DNA of 64,000 nt, from assembly GCA_035649175.1 (NCBI GenBank), contig DASRKB010000243.1:1-64000 (forward strand), read 5' to 3'. Position numbers and translations under genes: made by a program. The notes under the pieces were generated by a model. It was not told where the DNA came from, searched no databases, and saw only the letters and a program-made list of their open reading frames with translations. The DNA comes from SCGC-AG-212-J23 sp035649175 (GTDB taxonomy: Bacteria; Pseudomonadota; Gammaproteobacteria; Burkholderiales; SG8-39). This document shows, piece after piece, positions 15,678 through 24,600 of this stretch (its first letter is position 1; each line of letters begins with the position of its first letter).

Positions 15678-17831
15678 GTGCACGAGCATGACATGAGCGG
15701 CCGCAGGGCTGCCGTACTCCTTGTCATCGCGGCCGCGATCGTAACCTTCTTCGCGTTCGGGGGTCACCGCTACCTGACCTTCGAGAGCATCAAGACGCAG
15801 CAGGAAACGGTCCAGCGATACTTCGACGCGCACCCGTGGCGCACGGCGCTCGCCTACTTCGCCGCCTACGTGGCGATCACGGGGCTGTCGCTTCCCGGTG
15901 CGGCGGTGATGACGCTCATCGGCGGCGCAGTATTCGGCCTGCTGTGGGGAGCCGTCATCGTCTCCTTCGCTTCCTCCATCGGCGCCACGCTCGCCTTTCT
16001 CGCCTCCCGCTTCGTGCTGCGCGATTGGGTGCAGGCGCGGTTCGGGCGCCAGCTTCGCGCCCTCAACGACGGCTTCGCGAAGGAGGGCGGTTTCTACCTC
16101 TTCACCCTGCGGCTGATTCCGGCGGTGCCCTTCTTCGCCGTCAACCTCGCCATGGGGCTCGTCCCTATCCGAGTCTGGACGTTCTACTGGGTGAGCCAGC
16201 TCGGCATGCTGGCCGGCACGGTGGTCTACGTGAACGCCGGCACGCAGATCGCGCAGATCGAATCGCTTAGAAGCATCCTGAGTCCGGCGCTCATCGGCGG
16301 GTTCCTGCTGCTCGGCGTCTTTCCTCTCATCGCGACGAAGGTCCTGGACGCGGTCAAGGCAAGGCGGGTGTACGCACGCTGGCGGCGTCCGGCGTGCTTC
16401 GACCGCAACCTCGTCGTCATCGGCGCGGGCTCGGCCGGACTGGTCAGCGCCTATATCGCTGCGGCGGTGAAGGCGAAGGTCTCCCTCGTCGAGAAGGACC
16501 GCATGGGGGGGGACTGCCTCAATACCGGCTGCGTGCCTTCGAAGGCGCTCATCAAGGCGGCTCGCGTGCTCACCCAGATCCGCGACGCGGCGTCCTACGG
16601 TATCAAGGCCGCCGGCGCTGAGGTGGACTTTCCGGCGGTGATGGAGCGGGTGCGCAGGGTGATCCGCGAGATAGAGCCCCACGACTCGGTCGAACGCTAC
16701 ACCGGCCTGGGAGTCGAGTGCCTGCAGGGCGAAGCGAGGATCATCTCCCCTTGGGAAGTGGAGGTGAAGCTGAGGAGCGGCGAGACGCGAGCGCTCACCA
16801 CGCGCGCCATCGTGATCGCCGCCGGCGCCGAGCCTTTCGTGCCGCCGATTTCCGGCATCGAGAGCGTGGGCTGCATCACCTCCGAGACGCTCTGGGATCT
16901 GCGCGAGCTGCCCCGGCGGCTGGTGGTACTCGGCGGCGGCCCCATCGGCTGCGAGCTCGCGCAGGCGTTCGCGCGCCTGGGCTCCCGCGTTACCCAGGTG
17001 GAGATGCTGCCGCGGCTGCTTCCGCGCGAGGATCCGGAGGTTTCCGAGATGCTGCGCCGCAAGTTCGCCGAGGAGGGAATCGAGGTCCTCGTCGGCCACA
17101 AAGCCGAGCGCTTCGAGGGCAAAGTTCTCGTCGTGTCGCATGCCGGCAACGAGGTTCGCATCGAGTTCGATCAGCTGCTTTGCGCGCTCGGCAGGGTGGC
17201 GCGCACCAAGGGCTACGGCCTGGAGGATCTCGGCATCCCGACCACGCGGGCGCGCACCGTGGAGACCAACGAATACCTGCAGACACGCTATCCGAACATC
17301 TACGCCTGCGGCGACGTGGCCGGTCCCTACCAGTTCACGCACACCGCCTCACACCAGGCGTGGTATGCGGCGGTGAACGCGCTCTTCGCGCCGCTGCGCA
17401 AATTCCGCGCGGACTACTCGGTCATCCCCTGGGCCACTTTCACCGATCCTGAGGTCGCTCGCGTGGGGTTGAGCGAGAGCGAGGCGAAGGCCCAGGGTGT
17501 GGTACACGAGGTGACCGTCTTCGGCATCGACGAGCTGGACCGCGCCATCGCCGACGGCACTGCGCAGGGCATGGTGAAGGTGCTGACGGCGCCGGGCAGC
17601 GACCGGATCCTCGGCGCGACGATCGTCGGCGAGCATGCCGGCGACCTGATCGCGGAGTTCGTCGCGGCGATGCGCCATGGCCTGGGCATGAACAAGATCC
17701 TGGGCACCATCCACGTGTACCCGACGCTCGCCGAGGCGAACAAGTACGCCGCGGGCGCCTGGAAAAAGGCGCACGCGCCGCAGCGGCTGCTACGCCTGCT
17801 CGAGAAGTACCACGCATGGGCGCGCGGCTGA
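15678..17831 (+). CDS. TVP38/TMEM64 membrane domain fused to a mercuric-reductase-like flavoprotein
   Basis: A 717-residue fusion. Residues about 10-230 are a TVP38/TMEM64 (DedA-like) membrane domain with family landmarks LSLPGAAVMTLIGGAVFG (70-87) and FTLRLIPAVPFFAVNLAMGL (142-161). Residues about 243-717 are a class I pyridine nucleotide-disulfide oxidoreductase: FAD fold VVIGAGSAG (246-254), redox-active Cys280/Cys285 in GGDCLNTGCVPSK, NAD fold VVLGGGPIGCE, and a dimerisation domain with HVYPTLAE. The enzyme would sit on the inner face of the membrane. No heavy-metal domain is present, so the substrate is open. GTG is used as start; an ATG at 15693 is an alternative. It overlaps the DUF547 gene by 16 bases. 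Confidence 0.93.
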   Translation: MHEHDMSGRRAAVLLVIAAAIVTFFAFGGHRYLTFESIKTQQETVQRYFDAHPWRTALAYFAAYVAITGLSLPGAAVMTLIGGAVFGLLWGAVIVSFASSIGATLAFLASRFVLRDWVQARFGRQLRALNDGFAKEGGFYLFTLRLIPAVPFFAVNLAMGLVPIRVWTFYWVSQLGMLAGTVVYVNAGTQIAQIESLRSILSPALIGGFLLLGVFPLIATKVLDAVKARRVYARWRRPACFDRNLVVIGAGSAGLVSAYIAAAVKAKVSLVEKDRMGGDCLNTGCVPSKALIKAARVLTQIRDAASYGIKAAGAEVDFPAVMERVRRVIREIEPHDSVERYTGLGVECLQGEARIISPWEVEVKLRSGETRALTTRAIVIAAGAEPFVPPISGIESVGCITSETLWDLRELPRRLVVLGGGPIGCELAQAFARLGSRVTQVEMLPRLLPREDPEVSEMLRRKFAEEGIEVLVGHKAERFEGKVLVVSHAGNEVRIEFDQLLCALGRVARTKGYGLEDLGIPTTRARTVETNEYLQTRYPNIYACGDVAGPYQFTHTASHQAWYAAVNALFAPLRKFRADYSVIPWATFTDPEVARVGLSESEAKAQGVVHEVTVFGIDELDRAIADGTAQGMVKVLTAPGSDRILGATIVGEHAGDLIAEFVAAMRHGLGMNKILGTIHVYPTLAEANKYAAGAWKKAHAPQRLLRLLEKYHAWARG

Positions 17832-18604
17832 TCGTCGCCGGCCTCGCGCTCGCCGCCTCGCCGGCGCTCGGCTTCGACCACGGGCATGGCGCATGGGACG
17901 CGCTGCTAAAAAAACACGTCGTGGCCTTCGACGGCGGAAGGGCCTCGCGGCTCGATTACGCCGGCATGGCGAAGGACCGCGGCGCGCTAAAGGCTTATTT
18001 GGCGGCTCTTTCGGCGGTACGGGACGCGGAGTTCAAGGCCTGGCCGAGGAATGAGCGCATGGCGTTCCTCATCAACGCGTACAACGCCTTCACCGTCGAG
18101 AAGGTCCTGACGCGCTACCCGGACATCCGCTCGATCTGGGACTTCGGGAAGATCTTCGGCAATCCCTTCAAGGACGAGTTCTTCACGCTCCTGGGGGAGC
18201 GGCGCAGCCTGGATGGCATCGAGCACGGCATGCTGCGCCCGCAGTATCGCGAGCCGCGCGTTCACTACGCGGTGAACTGCGCATCGGTCGGTTGCCCGAT
18301 GCTGCGTGAGGAAGCGTACCTTCCGGCGCGCCTCGAAGCGCAGCTGGAGGAGCAGGCGCGGCGCTTCCTCTCCGACCGCTCGCGCAACCGCTACGAGCCC
18401 GGGGGCGGCAAGCTGCAGGTCTCGCGCATTTTCGACTGGTTTGCGGAGGACTTCGAGCCGCGCGCGCGCTATTTCGCGCCTTACGCCGAGCTGCTCGCGG
18501 ACGGCGCGGCCGGGCGCGACGCAGTGCGCGGCGGACGGGCCGGCCTGGAGTTCCTCGATTACGATTGGTCGCTCAACGACTCTCGGTCATCGTCCCGGCG
18601 CTGA
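17816..18604 (+). CDS. DUF547 domain secreted protein
   Basis: A 262-residue protein with an N-terminal signal peptide (1-19, cut after ALG) and a DUF547 domain: LDYAGMAKDRGALKAYLAAL, AFLINAYNAFTV, HYAVNCASVGCPML. DUF547 has a papain-like or transglutaminase-like fold; the conserved Cys and His are present but activity is unproven. It overlaps the flavoprotein gene upstream and the glycosyltransferase downstream (40 bases), so this is a tight operon. The TVP38, DUF547, TIGR04283 and TIGR04282 combination recalls arsenosugar-biosynthesis neighbourhoods. Confidence 0.88.
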   Translation: MGARLIVAGLALAASPALGFDHGHGAWDALLKKHVVAFDGGRASRLDYAGMAKDRGALKAYLAALSAVRDAEFKAWPRNERMAFLINAYNAFTVEKVLTRYPDIRSIWDFGKIFGNPFKDEFFTLLGERRSLDGIEHGMLRPQYREPRVHYAVNCASVGCPMLREEAYLPARLEAQLEEQARRFLSDRSRNRYEPGGGKLQVSRIFDWFAEDFEPRARYFAPYAELLADGAAGRDAVRGGRAGLEFLDYDWSLNDSRSSSRR

Positions 18605-19236
18605 ACGAGGCGCGCGGCATCGGCGAGGCGCTGAGCGCGCTCACCCCGCTGCGCGGCCGCGGGCACGAGGTGATCGTGGTCGACGGCGGCAGCGCCGATG
18701 GCACCCGGGAGATCGCGCAGGGGCTCGCCGACGCGGCCATCGTCGCCCCTCGGGGGCGTGCCAGCCAGATGAACGCCGGGGCGCGGGCGGCGCGCGGCGA
18801 CGCCCTGGTGTTCCTCCACGCCGACACCCGCCTGCCGTCGCGCGGCGATGAGGCGATTCTCGAGTCGTTGAGGACGCATGCGTGGGGGCGCTTCGACGTC
18901 GAGATCGAGGGCCGGCATCCACTTCTCCCGCTCATTGCCCGCGCCATGAACCTGCGCTCCAGGCTTACCGGCATTGCAACCGGCGATCAGGCGATCTTCG
19001 TGCGCCGCGATGCCTTCGAGGGCTTTCCTGAGATCCCACTGATGGAGGATGTGGCCTTCAGCAAGGCGATGAAGCGTCGCGGCTGGCCTGCCTGCCTGGG
19101 CAGCCGCGTCGTGACCTCGGGACGACGCTGGGAGGCGCGCGGCGTGGTGCGCACGGTGCTGCTGATGTGGCGGCTGCGCCTGCTGTACTTTCTCGGCGTG
19201 CCGCCAGATCGGCTCGCAAGACGGTACGAGCGATGA
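18565..19236 (+). CDS. TIGR04283-type family 2 glycosyltransferase
   Basis: A 223-residue GT2-like transferase: SVIVPALNEA at the N-terminus, VDGGSADGT nucleotide-binding loop, FLHADTRLP with the DxD-equivalent, and MEDVAFSKAMKRRG near the acceptor site. It matches the TIGR04283 group associated with arsenosugar biosynthesis. The chosen start overlaps the DUF547 gene by 40 bases; no later start preserves the first strand. Its stop overlaps the next gene by 4 bases. The radical SAM enzyme ArsS and an arsM methyltransferase, expected partners, are not in this window. Confidence 0.88.
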   Translation: MVAQRLSVIVPALNEARGIGEALSALTPLRGRGHEVIVVDGGSADGTREIAQGLADAAIVAPRGRASQMNAGARAARGDALVFLHADTRLPSRGDEAILESLRTHAWGRFDVEIEGRHPLLPLIARAMNLRSRLTGIATGDQAIFVRRDAFEGFPEIPLMEDVAFSKAMKRRGWPACLGSRVVTSGRRWEARGVVRTVLLMWRLRLLYFLGVPPDRLARRYER

Positions 19237-19841
19237 TCATCGTGTTCGCCAGGGCGCCCGTTCCCGGGCGCACGAAGACGCGGCTCGTGCCGCGCCTGGG
19301 CGAGTGGGGAGCCGCGCGGCTGCACGGCAGGCTGGTGCGGTACGCGCTGCGCACGGCGCGCGCGGCGGAATGCGGCCCGGTCGAGCTCCACCTCGCGACG
19401 CCGCACGCGATGTTCCGGAAAAGCGCGACGGTCAAGATGCAGAGAGGAGCGGACCTCGGCGAGCGCATGTACCGCGCCATCACCGAGGGCCTGCGCAACC
19501 ACCGCACGGTGATTCTCATCGGAAGCGACTGTCCGGCGCTGACCGCCCGCGACTTGCAGCGGGCCGAGCGGCTGCTCGAAGGCGGATGCGACGTGGTGCT
19601 CGCGCCGGCCGAAGACGGCGGCTACGCGCTCGTCGCGGCGCGCCGGGTGTCGCGCCGGCTCTTCGAGGGAATGCCTTGGGGCGGCGCGGCAGTTTACGAG
19701 GAAACGCTGCGCCGGCTTCAGGCGCTGGGCTGGCGCTGGCGCGCGCTGCGCACCGTTTGGGACGTCGACCGCCCCAGCGACCTCGAGCGGCTCAGATCGC
19801 TCCGCCCTTTCTCAGCGACGCGGCGACCCGCTCGGCAATGA
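19233..19841 (+). CDS. TIGR04282-type glycosyltransferase (MobA/CofC-like)
   Basis: A 202-residue nucleotidyl/glycosyl-transferase-fold protein: IIVFARAPVPGRTKTRL (2-18), IGSDCPALTARDL, and APAEDGGYALVA. It is the usual partner of the TIGR04283 enzyme. The ATG at 19233 overlaps the upstream stop (ATGA); longer frames read back into that gene. The last 50 bases overlap the 3' end of the convergent esterase gene, so the C-terminal 16 codons are antisense to tesA. Confidence 0.88.
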   Translation: MIIVFARAPVPGRTKTRLVPRLGEWGAARLHGRLVRYALRTARAAECGPVELHLATPHAMFRKSATVKMQRGADLGERMYRAITEGLRNHRTVILIGSDCPALTARDLQRAERLLEGGCDVVLAPAEDGGYALVAARRVSRRLFEGMPWGGAAVYEETLRRLQALGWRWRALRTVWDVDRPSDLERLRSLRPFSATRRPARQ

Positions 19842-20409
19842 TCCGGTAGCCCTTTGCATTGGGATGGATGGGATCGGACTTGAGCGAGGCATCGCGCAGC
19901 ACCTCGCCGATCACGCCGGCCTCGTAGTGCACGCCGAGCTCCTCGGCGATGGCCCGGTAGAACGCGGGCGGCGTGACCGTGAGCCCGGGCTCGGGTGTGC
20001 CGAGCAGGATCACGTCGATGCCGCGGTCCCGGGCGAGCTTCACCATCGCGCGCACGTTGCGCTCGGTTTGCGCATTGCCCAGGCGCCGCAGGAAGTCATT
20101 GCCGCCGATGCACAGAACCAGCAGCCGCGGCGCGTGCTCTTCGATGGCCGCGGGCAGGCGGGCGAGCGCTTGCGCGGTGACTTCGCCGGGCACGCCGGCG
20201 CGCACTACGCGGCGCGCGACCAGGCCCTCGAGCTGGGCAGGATAGCTGTCCTCCTCCGATGCACCGGTGCCGTAGGTGAGGCTGTCGCCGAATGCAAGGA
20301 TCACCGCATCTGCGGGAAGGTGCGTGAGCGTCGGCCCGTCGCCGCAGGCCGCGGCGAGCAGAAGCGCGAATGCAAGCGCCAGGCGGCGGCAGGTCATTCG
20401 GCGGTGCAT
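19792..20409 (-). CDS. tesA: GDSL-family arylesterase/lysophospholipase, lipoprotein
   Basis: A 205-residue SGNH hydrolase. Blocks: ILAFGDSLTYGTG with the nucleophile Ser, the Gly block near VPGEVT, CIGGNDFLR with the Asn, and DPIHPNAKGY with Asp-His. The N-terminus is a signal with lipobox LAAAC (Cys22), so it is probably lipid-anchored; E. coli TesA is a soluble periplasmic relative. The start was set at the ATG preceded by GGAG, 9 bases away. It is divergent from tctB and converges with a 50-base overlap on the glycosyltransferase gene. Confidence 0.9.
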   Translation of the reverse strand: MHRRMTCRRLALAFALLLAAACGDGPTLTHLPADAVILAFGDSLTYGTGASEEDSYPAQLEGLVARRVVRAGVPGEVTAQALARLPAAIEEHAPRLLVLCIGGNDFLRRLGNAQTERNVRAMVKLARDRGIDVILLGTPEPGLTVTPPAFYRAIAEELGVHYEAGVIGEVLRDASLKSDPIHPNAKGYRIIAERVAASLRKGGAI

Positions 20410-20446
20410 GTTACACTCCGGCGCGGCGGCCGAGGGAGGAGACCCG

Positions 20447-20905
20447 ATGTTGAAAATCAAGAGTCCGAAGGACTTCTGGGCCGGGCTGATGTTTCTCGGC
20501 GTAGGACTGTTCTTCGCGATCTGGGCGACGGTGAACTATCAGATGGGCTCGGCGGTGCGCATGGGCCCCGCGTATTTTCCCGCTGTGCTCGGCGGGCTGC
20601 TTGCCGTCCTGGGCTTTGTCATTTTTAGCGGGTCTTTCGCGCTCACGGGGCCGAAGGTGCCAGCGTTCCATTTCCGTCCGCTGCTGCTCGTTCTGGCATC
20701 GTGCCTTGCGTACGGCTACCTGATGAAGCCGCTCGGAATGGTGCTCGCTACCGCGATCATGGTATTCATCGCCTCGCTCGGCGGCCACGAGTTCCGATGG
20801 AAGGAAGCGACGCTCCTCGCGATCGCGCTAGTCGTCTTCTCGGTCCTGGTCTTCGTCAAGGGGCTGACGCTGCCCTTCCCGCTCTGGCCCGACCGGTTCA
20901 GCTGA
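20447..20905 (+). CDS. tctB: Tripartite tricarboxylate transporter, small membrane subunit TctB
   Basis: A 152-residue membrane protein with four hydrophobic segments and the TctB pattern (FWAGLMFLGVGLFFAIWA; GPAYFPAVLGGLLAVLG). It forms the small membrane component of a secondary carboxylate importer. GGGAGGA lies 6 bases before the ATG. tctA follows 13 bases after the stop. The substrate-binding protein TctC, usually encoded first, is not adjacent. Confidence 0.92.
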   Translation: MLKIKSPKDFWAGLMFLGVGLFFAIWATVNYQMGSAVRMGPAYFPAVLGGLLAVLGFVIFSGSFALTGPKVPAFHFRPLLLVLASCLAYGYLMKPLGMVLATAIMVFIASLGGHEFRWKEATLLAIALVVFSVLVFVKGLTLPFPLWPDRFS

Positions 20906-20918
20906 GCTCGGGCCGGCG

Positions 20919-22433
20919 ATGGATCTCGGCATCTTCCATAACCTCCTGCTCGGCTTCTCGGTCGCCGTATCGCCGATCCACCTGCTGTACGCCGCGATCG
21001 GTGTCATGCTCGGCACGCTGATCGGCGTGCTTCCGGGCGTCGGTCCCGTGGCGACCATCGCCATGCTGCTGCCCATCACCTTCAACCTGAGCCCGGTGGC
21101 GGCGCTCATCATGCTCGCCGGCATCTATTACGGCTCGCAGTACGGCGGCTCCACCACGGCGATCCTCGTCAACATTCCCGGCGAGGCCGCCTCGGTGGTG
21201 ACCTGCCTCGACGGCTACCAGATGGCGCGTCAGGGCCGGGCCGGGCCGGCGCTCGCGGTGGCGGCGCTCGGCTCGTTCTTCGCCGGCTGCGTGGCGACGC
21301 TGATCATCGCCACCATCGCGCCGCCGCTCGCGGAGCTGGCGCTGAAATTCGGTCCCGCCGAGTACTTCTCGCTGATGGTCTTCGGTCTCATCGCGGCAAC
21401 GGTCCTCGCGCACGGCTCGCTCATCAAGGCAATCGCCATGGTCGTGTTCGGCCTGCTGCTCGGGCTCATCGGGACCGACGTCAACTCCGGCGTGCTGCGC
21501 TTCACCTTCGGCATCCCGGAGCTCTCCGACGGCATCGGCTTCGTCATCGTCGCGATGGGCATGTTCGGCATCGCCGAGATCGTCGGCAACCTCGAGCACA
21601 AGGGGGCGCGGGAGGTATTCACGAAGAAGGTGAGCCATCTTTTCCCTACGCGGGAGGACTTCAAGCGCTCCTGGGCCCCCGTGTTGCGGGGCACGGCGCT
21701 CGGCTCCTTCCTGGGCATCCTTCCCGGAGGCGGCGCGCTGCTGTCGTCCTTCGGCGCCTACACCCTGGAGAAGAAGCTGTCGCGCCACCCCGAGGAGTTC
21801 GGCAAAGGTGCGATCGAGGGCGTCGCCGGGCCTGAATCGGCGAACAACGCCGGCGCTCAGACGTCCTTCATCCCCATGCTGACGCTCGGCATTCCTGGCA
21901 ACGCCGTCATGGCGCTCATGATCGGCGCGCTCATGATCCAGGGTATCGCCCCGGGACCGCAGGTGATGACCGAGAAGCCCGACCTTTTCTGGGGTCTGAT
22001 TGCCTCGATGTGGATCGGCAATGCCATGCTGGTGATCCTGAACCTTCCGCTCATCGGCATCTGGATAAAGCTGCTCACCGTGCCCTACCGCTTTCTCTAC
22101 CCGTCGATCCTCGTATTCATGGCGATCGGCGTGTTCAGCCTGTCCAACAACCCGTGGGACGTGCTGGTGATGGCGGTGTTCGGCCTGCTTGGCTACATCT
22201 GCGTCAAGCTCGAGTGCGAGCCGGCGCCGATGATCCTCGGTTTCATCCTCGGGCCGCTGATGGAGGAGAATCTGCGCCGCGCCATGCTGCTCTCGCGCGG
22301 GGACCCGACGGTGTTCGTCACCAAGCCGATCAGCGCCGGCTTCATGATCGCCTCGGTACTTCTGCTGCTGGTCGTGGCGCTCCCCGCTCTGCGCAAGAAG
22401 CGCGAGGAGGTCTTCGTCGAGGAGCAGGCCTAG
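20919..22433 (+). CDS. tctA: Tripartite tricarboxylate transporter, large membrane subunit TctA
   Basis: A 504-residue, many-segment membrane protein of the TctA family: GTLIGVLPGVGPVATIAMLL near the N-terminus, YYGSQYGGSTTAILVNIPGE, and the second-half repeat GILPGGGALLSSFGAY. It is the channel-forming subunit of an ion-coupled carboxylate importer. Its TAG stop interlocks with the stop of the convergent ridA gene in a CTAG. Substrate unknown without TctC. Confidence 0.95.
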   Translation: MDLGIFHNLLLGFSVAVSPIHLLYAAIGVMLGTLIGVLPGVGPVATIAMLLPITFNLSPVAALIMLAGIYYGSQYGGSTTAILVNIPGEAASVVTCLDGYQMARQGRAGPALAVAALGSFFAGCVATLIIATIAPPLAELALKFGPAEYFSLMVFGLIAATVLAHGSLIKAIAMVVFGLLLGLIGTDVNSGVLRFTFGIPELSDGIGFVIVAMGMFGIAEIVGNLEHKGAREVFTKKVSHLFPTREDFKRSWAPVLRGTALGSFLGILPGGGALLSSFGAYTLEKKLSRHPEEFGKGAIEGVAGPESANNAGAQTSFIPMLTLGIPGNAVMALMIGALMIQGIAPGPQVMTEKPDLFWGLIASMWIGNAMLVILNLPLIGIWIKLLTVPYRFLYPSILVFMAIGVFSLSNNPWDVLVMAVFGLLGYICVKLECEPAPMILGFILGPLMEENLRRAMLLSRGDPTVFVTKPISAGFMIASVLLLLVVALPALRKKREEVFVEEQA

Positions 22434-22813
22434 AGGGCGGCGATCGCCTGCACCTCGATCAGGTATTGCTCGCCGACCAGCCGGTCGATGATGAGCAGCG
22501 TGTTCGGCGGATAGGCGCCGTTGGGGAACAGACCCGGGAACTCCCGCAAGCGCCATTGCATGAAGCGCGGGATGTCCTGAGAGTGGACGAGGTAGGTGGT
22601 GAACTGCACCACGTTCCCCCATGCGGCACCCTGCGACTTCAGCGCCTTCCCAATCTGCTCGAAGACCCCGCTGCACTGGGCATCGAAGGTCTCGCCCGGC
22701 GCGAGCATGCCGGCGATGAAGAGGAACTCGCTTGCTTTGACACGCGCGAGATGCGAGTACTGCCCGAGCGGCTTGCCCAGGGCGTCGACGTTGCCGATCT
22801 TGATGTCCGCCAT
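22430..22813 (-). CDS. RidA-family protein (enamine/imine deaminase type)
   Basis: A 127-residue member of the YjgF/YER057c/UK114 family. Landmarks: YSHLARVKASEFLFIAG, WGNVVQFTTYLV, PPNTLLIIDRLVGEQYLIEV. Canonical RidA has an Arg in the final block that holds the substrate carboxylate; here the equivalent segment reads LIIDRLV, so a shifted Arg may serve or the activity may differ. GGAG precedes the ATG. Trimeric cytosolic protein by family. Confidence 0.88.
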   Translation of the reverse strand: MADIKIGNVDALGKPLGQYSHLARVKASEFLFIAGMLAPGETFDAQCSGVFEQIGKALKSQGAAWGNVVQFTTYLVHSQDIPRFMQWRLREFPGLFPNGAYPPNTLLIIDRLVGEQYLIEVQAIAAL

Positions 22814-22848
22814 GTCTCCTGCCGTTTCAGTAGTCTCCTGCGCGAGTA

Positions 22849-23397
22849 CTACGCCTTAACGTGGCGCCATTGCACGTCACCGCGCCCGCCGTGGCGATTG
22901 AGCAGGCGCGCGGCGACGAAGAGCACGTCGGAAAGGCGGTTGAGGTAGCGGCGCGCCGTCGCGCCCACCGCCTCCTTGCGTCCCAGCGCCACCACGCTGC
23001 GCTCGGCGCGGCGGCAGACGGTGCGTGCGAGATGCGCGGCCGCGGCCGCGCGCGAGCCCCCGGGCAGGATGAACTCCTTGAGCGGCGGGAGGCCCGCGTT
23101 CCAGTGCTCCAGGCGCTGCTCGAGCGCGGCGACCTTGTCCTCGCCGAGTAAGGCGTGGCCTGGAATGCTGATCTCCCCGCCGAGGTCGAAGAGGTCTTGC
23201 TGTACTTCGCCGAGCACCTCGCGAAGCTCCGTGGGCACGTCGTCGGCAAGGACCAGGCCGATCGCGCTGTTCAGTTCGTCGATGTCGCCCAGGGCGGCGA
23301 TGCGCGCGCTCTCCTTGCCGATGCGGCTGCCGTCGCCAAGTCCCGTGTCCCCGGTATCGCCGGTTCGGGTGGTGATCTTGGAGAGCCGGTGACCCAT
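22849..23397 (-). CDS. Cob(I)yrinic acid a,c-diamide / cob(I)alamin adenosyltransferase, PduO type
   Basis: A 182-residue enzyme that transfers the adenosyl group of ATP to cob(I)alamin, making coenzyme B12. The N-terminal ATP site KITTRTGDTGDTGLGDGSR and the later RTVCRRAERSVVAL and RYLNRLSDVLFVAARLLNR match PduO/MMAB proteins. Presence implies a B12-dependent enzyme in the cell, perhaps methylmalonyl-CoA mutase; none is in the window. It follows xseA with a 6-base gap on the same strand. Confidence 0.95.
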   Translation of the reverse strand: MGHRLSKITTRTGDTGDTGLGDGSRIGKESARIAALGDIDELNSAIGLVLADDVPTELREVLGEVQQDLFDLGGEISIPGHALLGEDKVAALEQRLEHWNAGLPPLKEFILPGGSRAAAAAHLARTVCRRAERSVVALGRKEAVGATARRYLNRLSDVLFVAARLLNRHGGRGDVQWRHVKA

Positions 23398-23403
23398 GGG
23401 CGA

Positions 23404-24600
23404 TTATAGGTCGATCCTGCGGAGCACTTGGCTGTCTAGGACGCCACGGGCTAGCGTGGTGGAGACGCGATCGCCCTCGCGCACGTCGGCCGCGTCGCGC
23501 AGGACATCACCCGCGGCGTCGCGCGTGATGCTGTAGCCGCGCGCGAGCACCGCCCGCGGATCGAGGCCCGCCAGCGCGGCTTCCAGGCGCTCGAGATGGG
23601 CGGCGCACCGATGCACCCGGTGCGCGTACGCGAAGGCAAGCCGCGCCCGGAGCTGTGCCACGAGCTGCCCGTGGGCCTGCAATCGAGCCGCGGGATGCAC
23701 GAGGCGGCGCGCGCATCCGTCGACCGACTGGGCGGCGGTCTCGAGGCGCCGTCGCATCTCGCGCGTCAACACGCGGGCGCATTGGGCCACGCGCGCGACA
23801 AGCTGCTCTCGCGGCGGGCTTGCGAACTCCGCCGCGCCGGTCGGCGTCGGCGCCCGGCGGTCCGCCGCAAGATCGGCGATGGTGACGTCCGACTCGTGCC
23901 CGACCCCGACGACCACTGGAATGCGCGATGCGCGAATCGCGCGCGCGAGGACCTCCTCGTTGAACTGCCATAGATCCTCGATGGACCCTCCGCCTCGCAC
24001 GACAAGCAGCACGTCGCACTCCGCGCGTGTGCCGGCCTTCGCGATCGCCGCCGCGAGCCGTCCGGCGGCGCCTTCCCCCTGTACTGGCGCGGGGTAGACA
24101 ATCACGGGAATTGCCGGATTGCGGCGCGCCAGGGTAGAGAGCACATCGTGGAGCGCCGCGGCGCCGAGGGAAGTCACGATGCCAATGGCGCGCGGATGTG
24201 CAGGAAGCGCTCGCTTGAGTAGCGCGTCGAAAACCCCTTCGCGCTCCAGCTTGTCCTTCAGGCGCAGGAAACGCTCGTAGAGCGGCCCGAGGCCCGCGCG
24301 GCGCAGCGTTTCGACGGTGAGCTGGAACCGCCCGCGGGGCTCGTAGAGGCCGACCAGTGCGTGGGCCTCGACCTGCGCCCCCTCGCGGGGCTCCCAGCCG
24401 AGCGCTGCCGCGCGGCTGCGAAACATCACACACTCGACCTGAGCGGCCCGGTCCTTGAGCGTGAAGTACAGATGACCGGACGACGCCCACGAGAGATTGG
24501 ACAGCTCGCCCTTGACCCACAACAGCGGAAAGCGCTGCTCGAGCGTGTCGCGCACGCTGCGCAGCAACTCAGAAACGCCAAGCGGAAAAGCCTCCTGCAT
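23404..24600 (-). CDS. xseA: Exodeoxyribonuclease VII large subunit
   Basis: A 398-residue nuclease subunit. An N-terminal OB domain (WVKGELSNLSWASSGHLYFTLKD) precedes the catalytic core (AIGIVTSLGAAALHDVLSTLARR; VVRGGGSIEDLWQFNEE; VVGVGHESDVTIADLAADRRAPTP). It degrades single-stranded DNA together with the small subunit, encoded separately here at 47322. The length is a little shorter than in E. coli (456). It is the first gene of a leftward unit with the adenosyltransferase, opposite exbB. Confidence 0.96.
   Translation of the reverse strand: MQEAFPLGVSELLRSVRDTLEQRFPLLWVKGELSNLSWASSGHLYFTLKDRAAQVECVMFRSRAAALGWEPREGAQVEAHALVGLYEPRGRFQLTVETLRRAGLGPLYERFLRLKDKLEREGVFDALLKRALPAHPRAIGIVTSLGAAALHDVLSTLARRNPAIPVIVYPAPVQGEGAAGRLAAAIAKAGTRAECDVLLVVRGGGSIEDLWQFNEEVLARAIRASRIPVVVGVGHESDVTIADLAADRRAPTPTGAAEFASPPREQLVARVAQCARVLTREMRRRLETAAQSVDGCARRLVHPAARLQAHGQLVAQLRARLAFAYAHRVHRCAAHLERLEAALAGLDPRAVLARGYSITRDAAGDVLRDAADVREGDRVSTTLARGVLDSQVLRRIDL

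Noticed and set aside
20898..22676. A 592-codon frame opposite tctA
   Set aside because: It is antisense to a well-recognised membrane transporter, is His/Arg/Glu-rich and matches no family. Long antisense frames are expected at this GC content.
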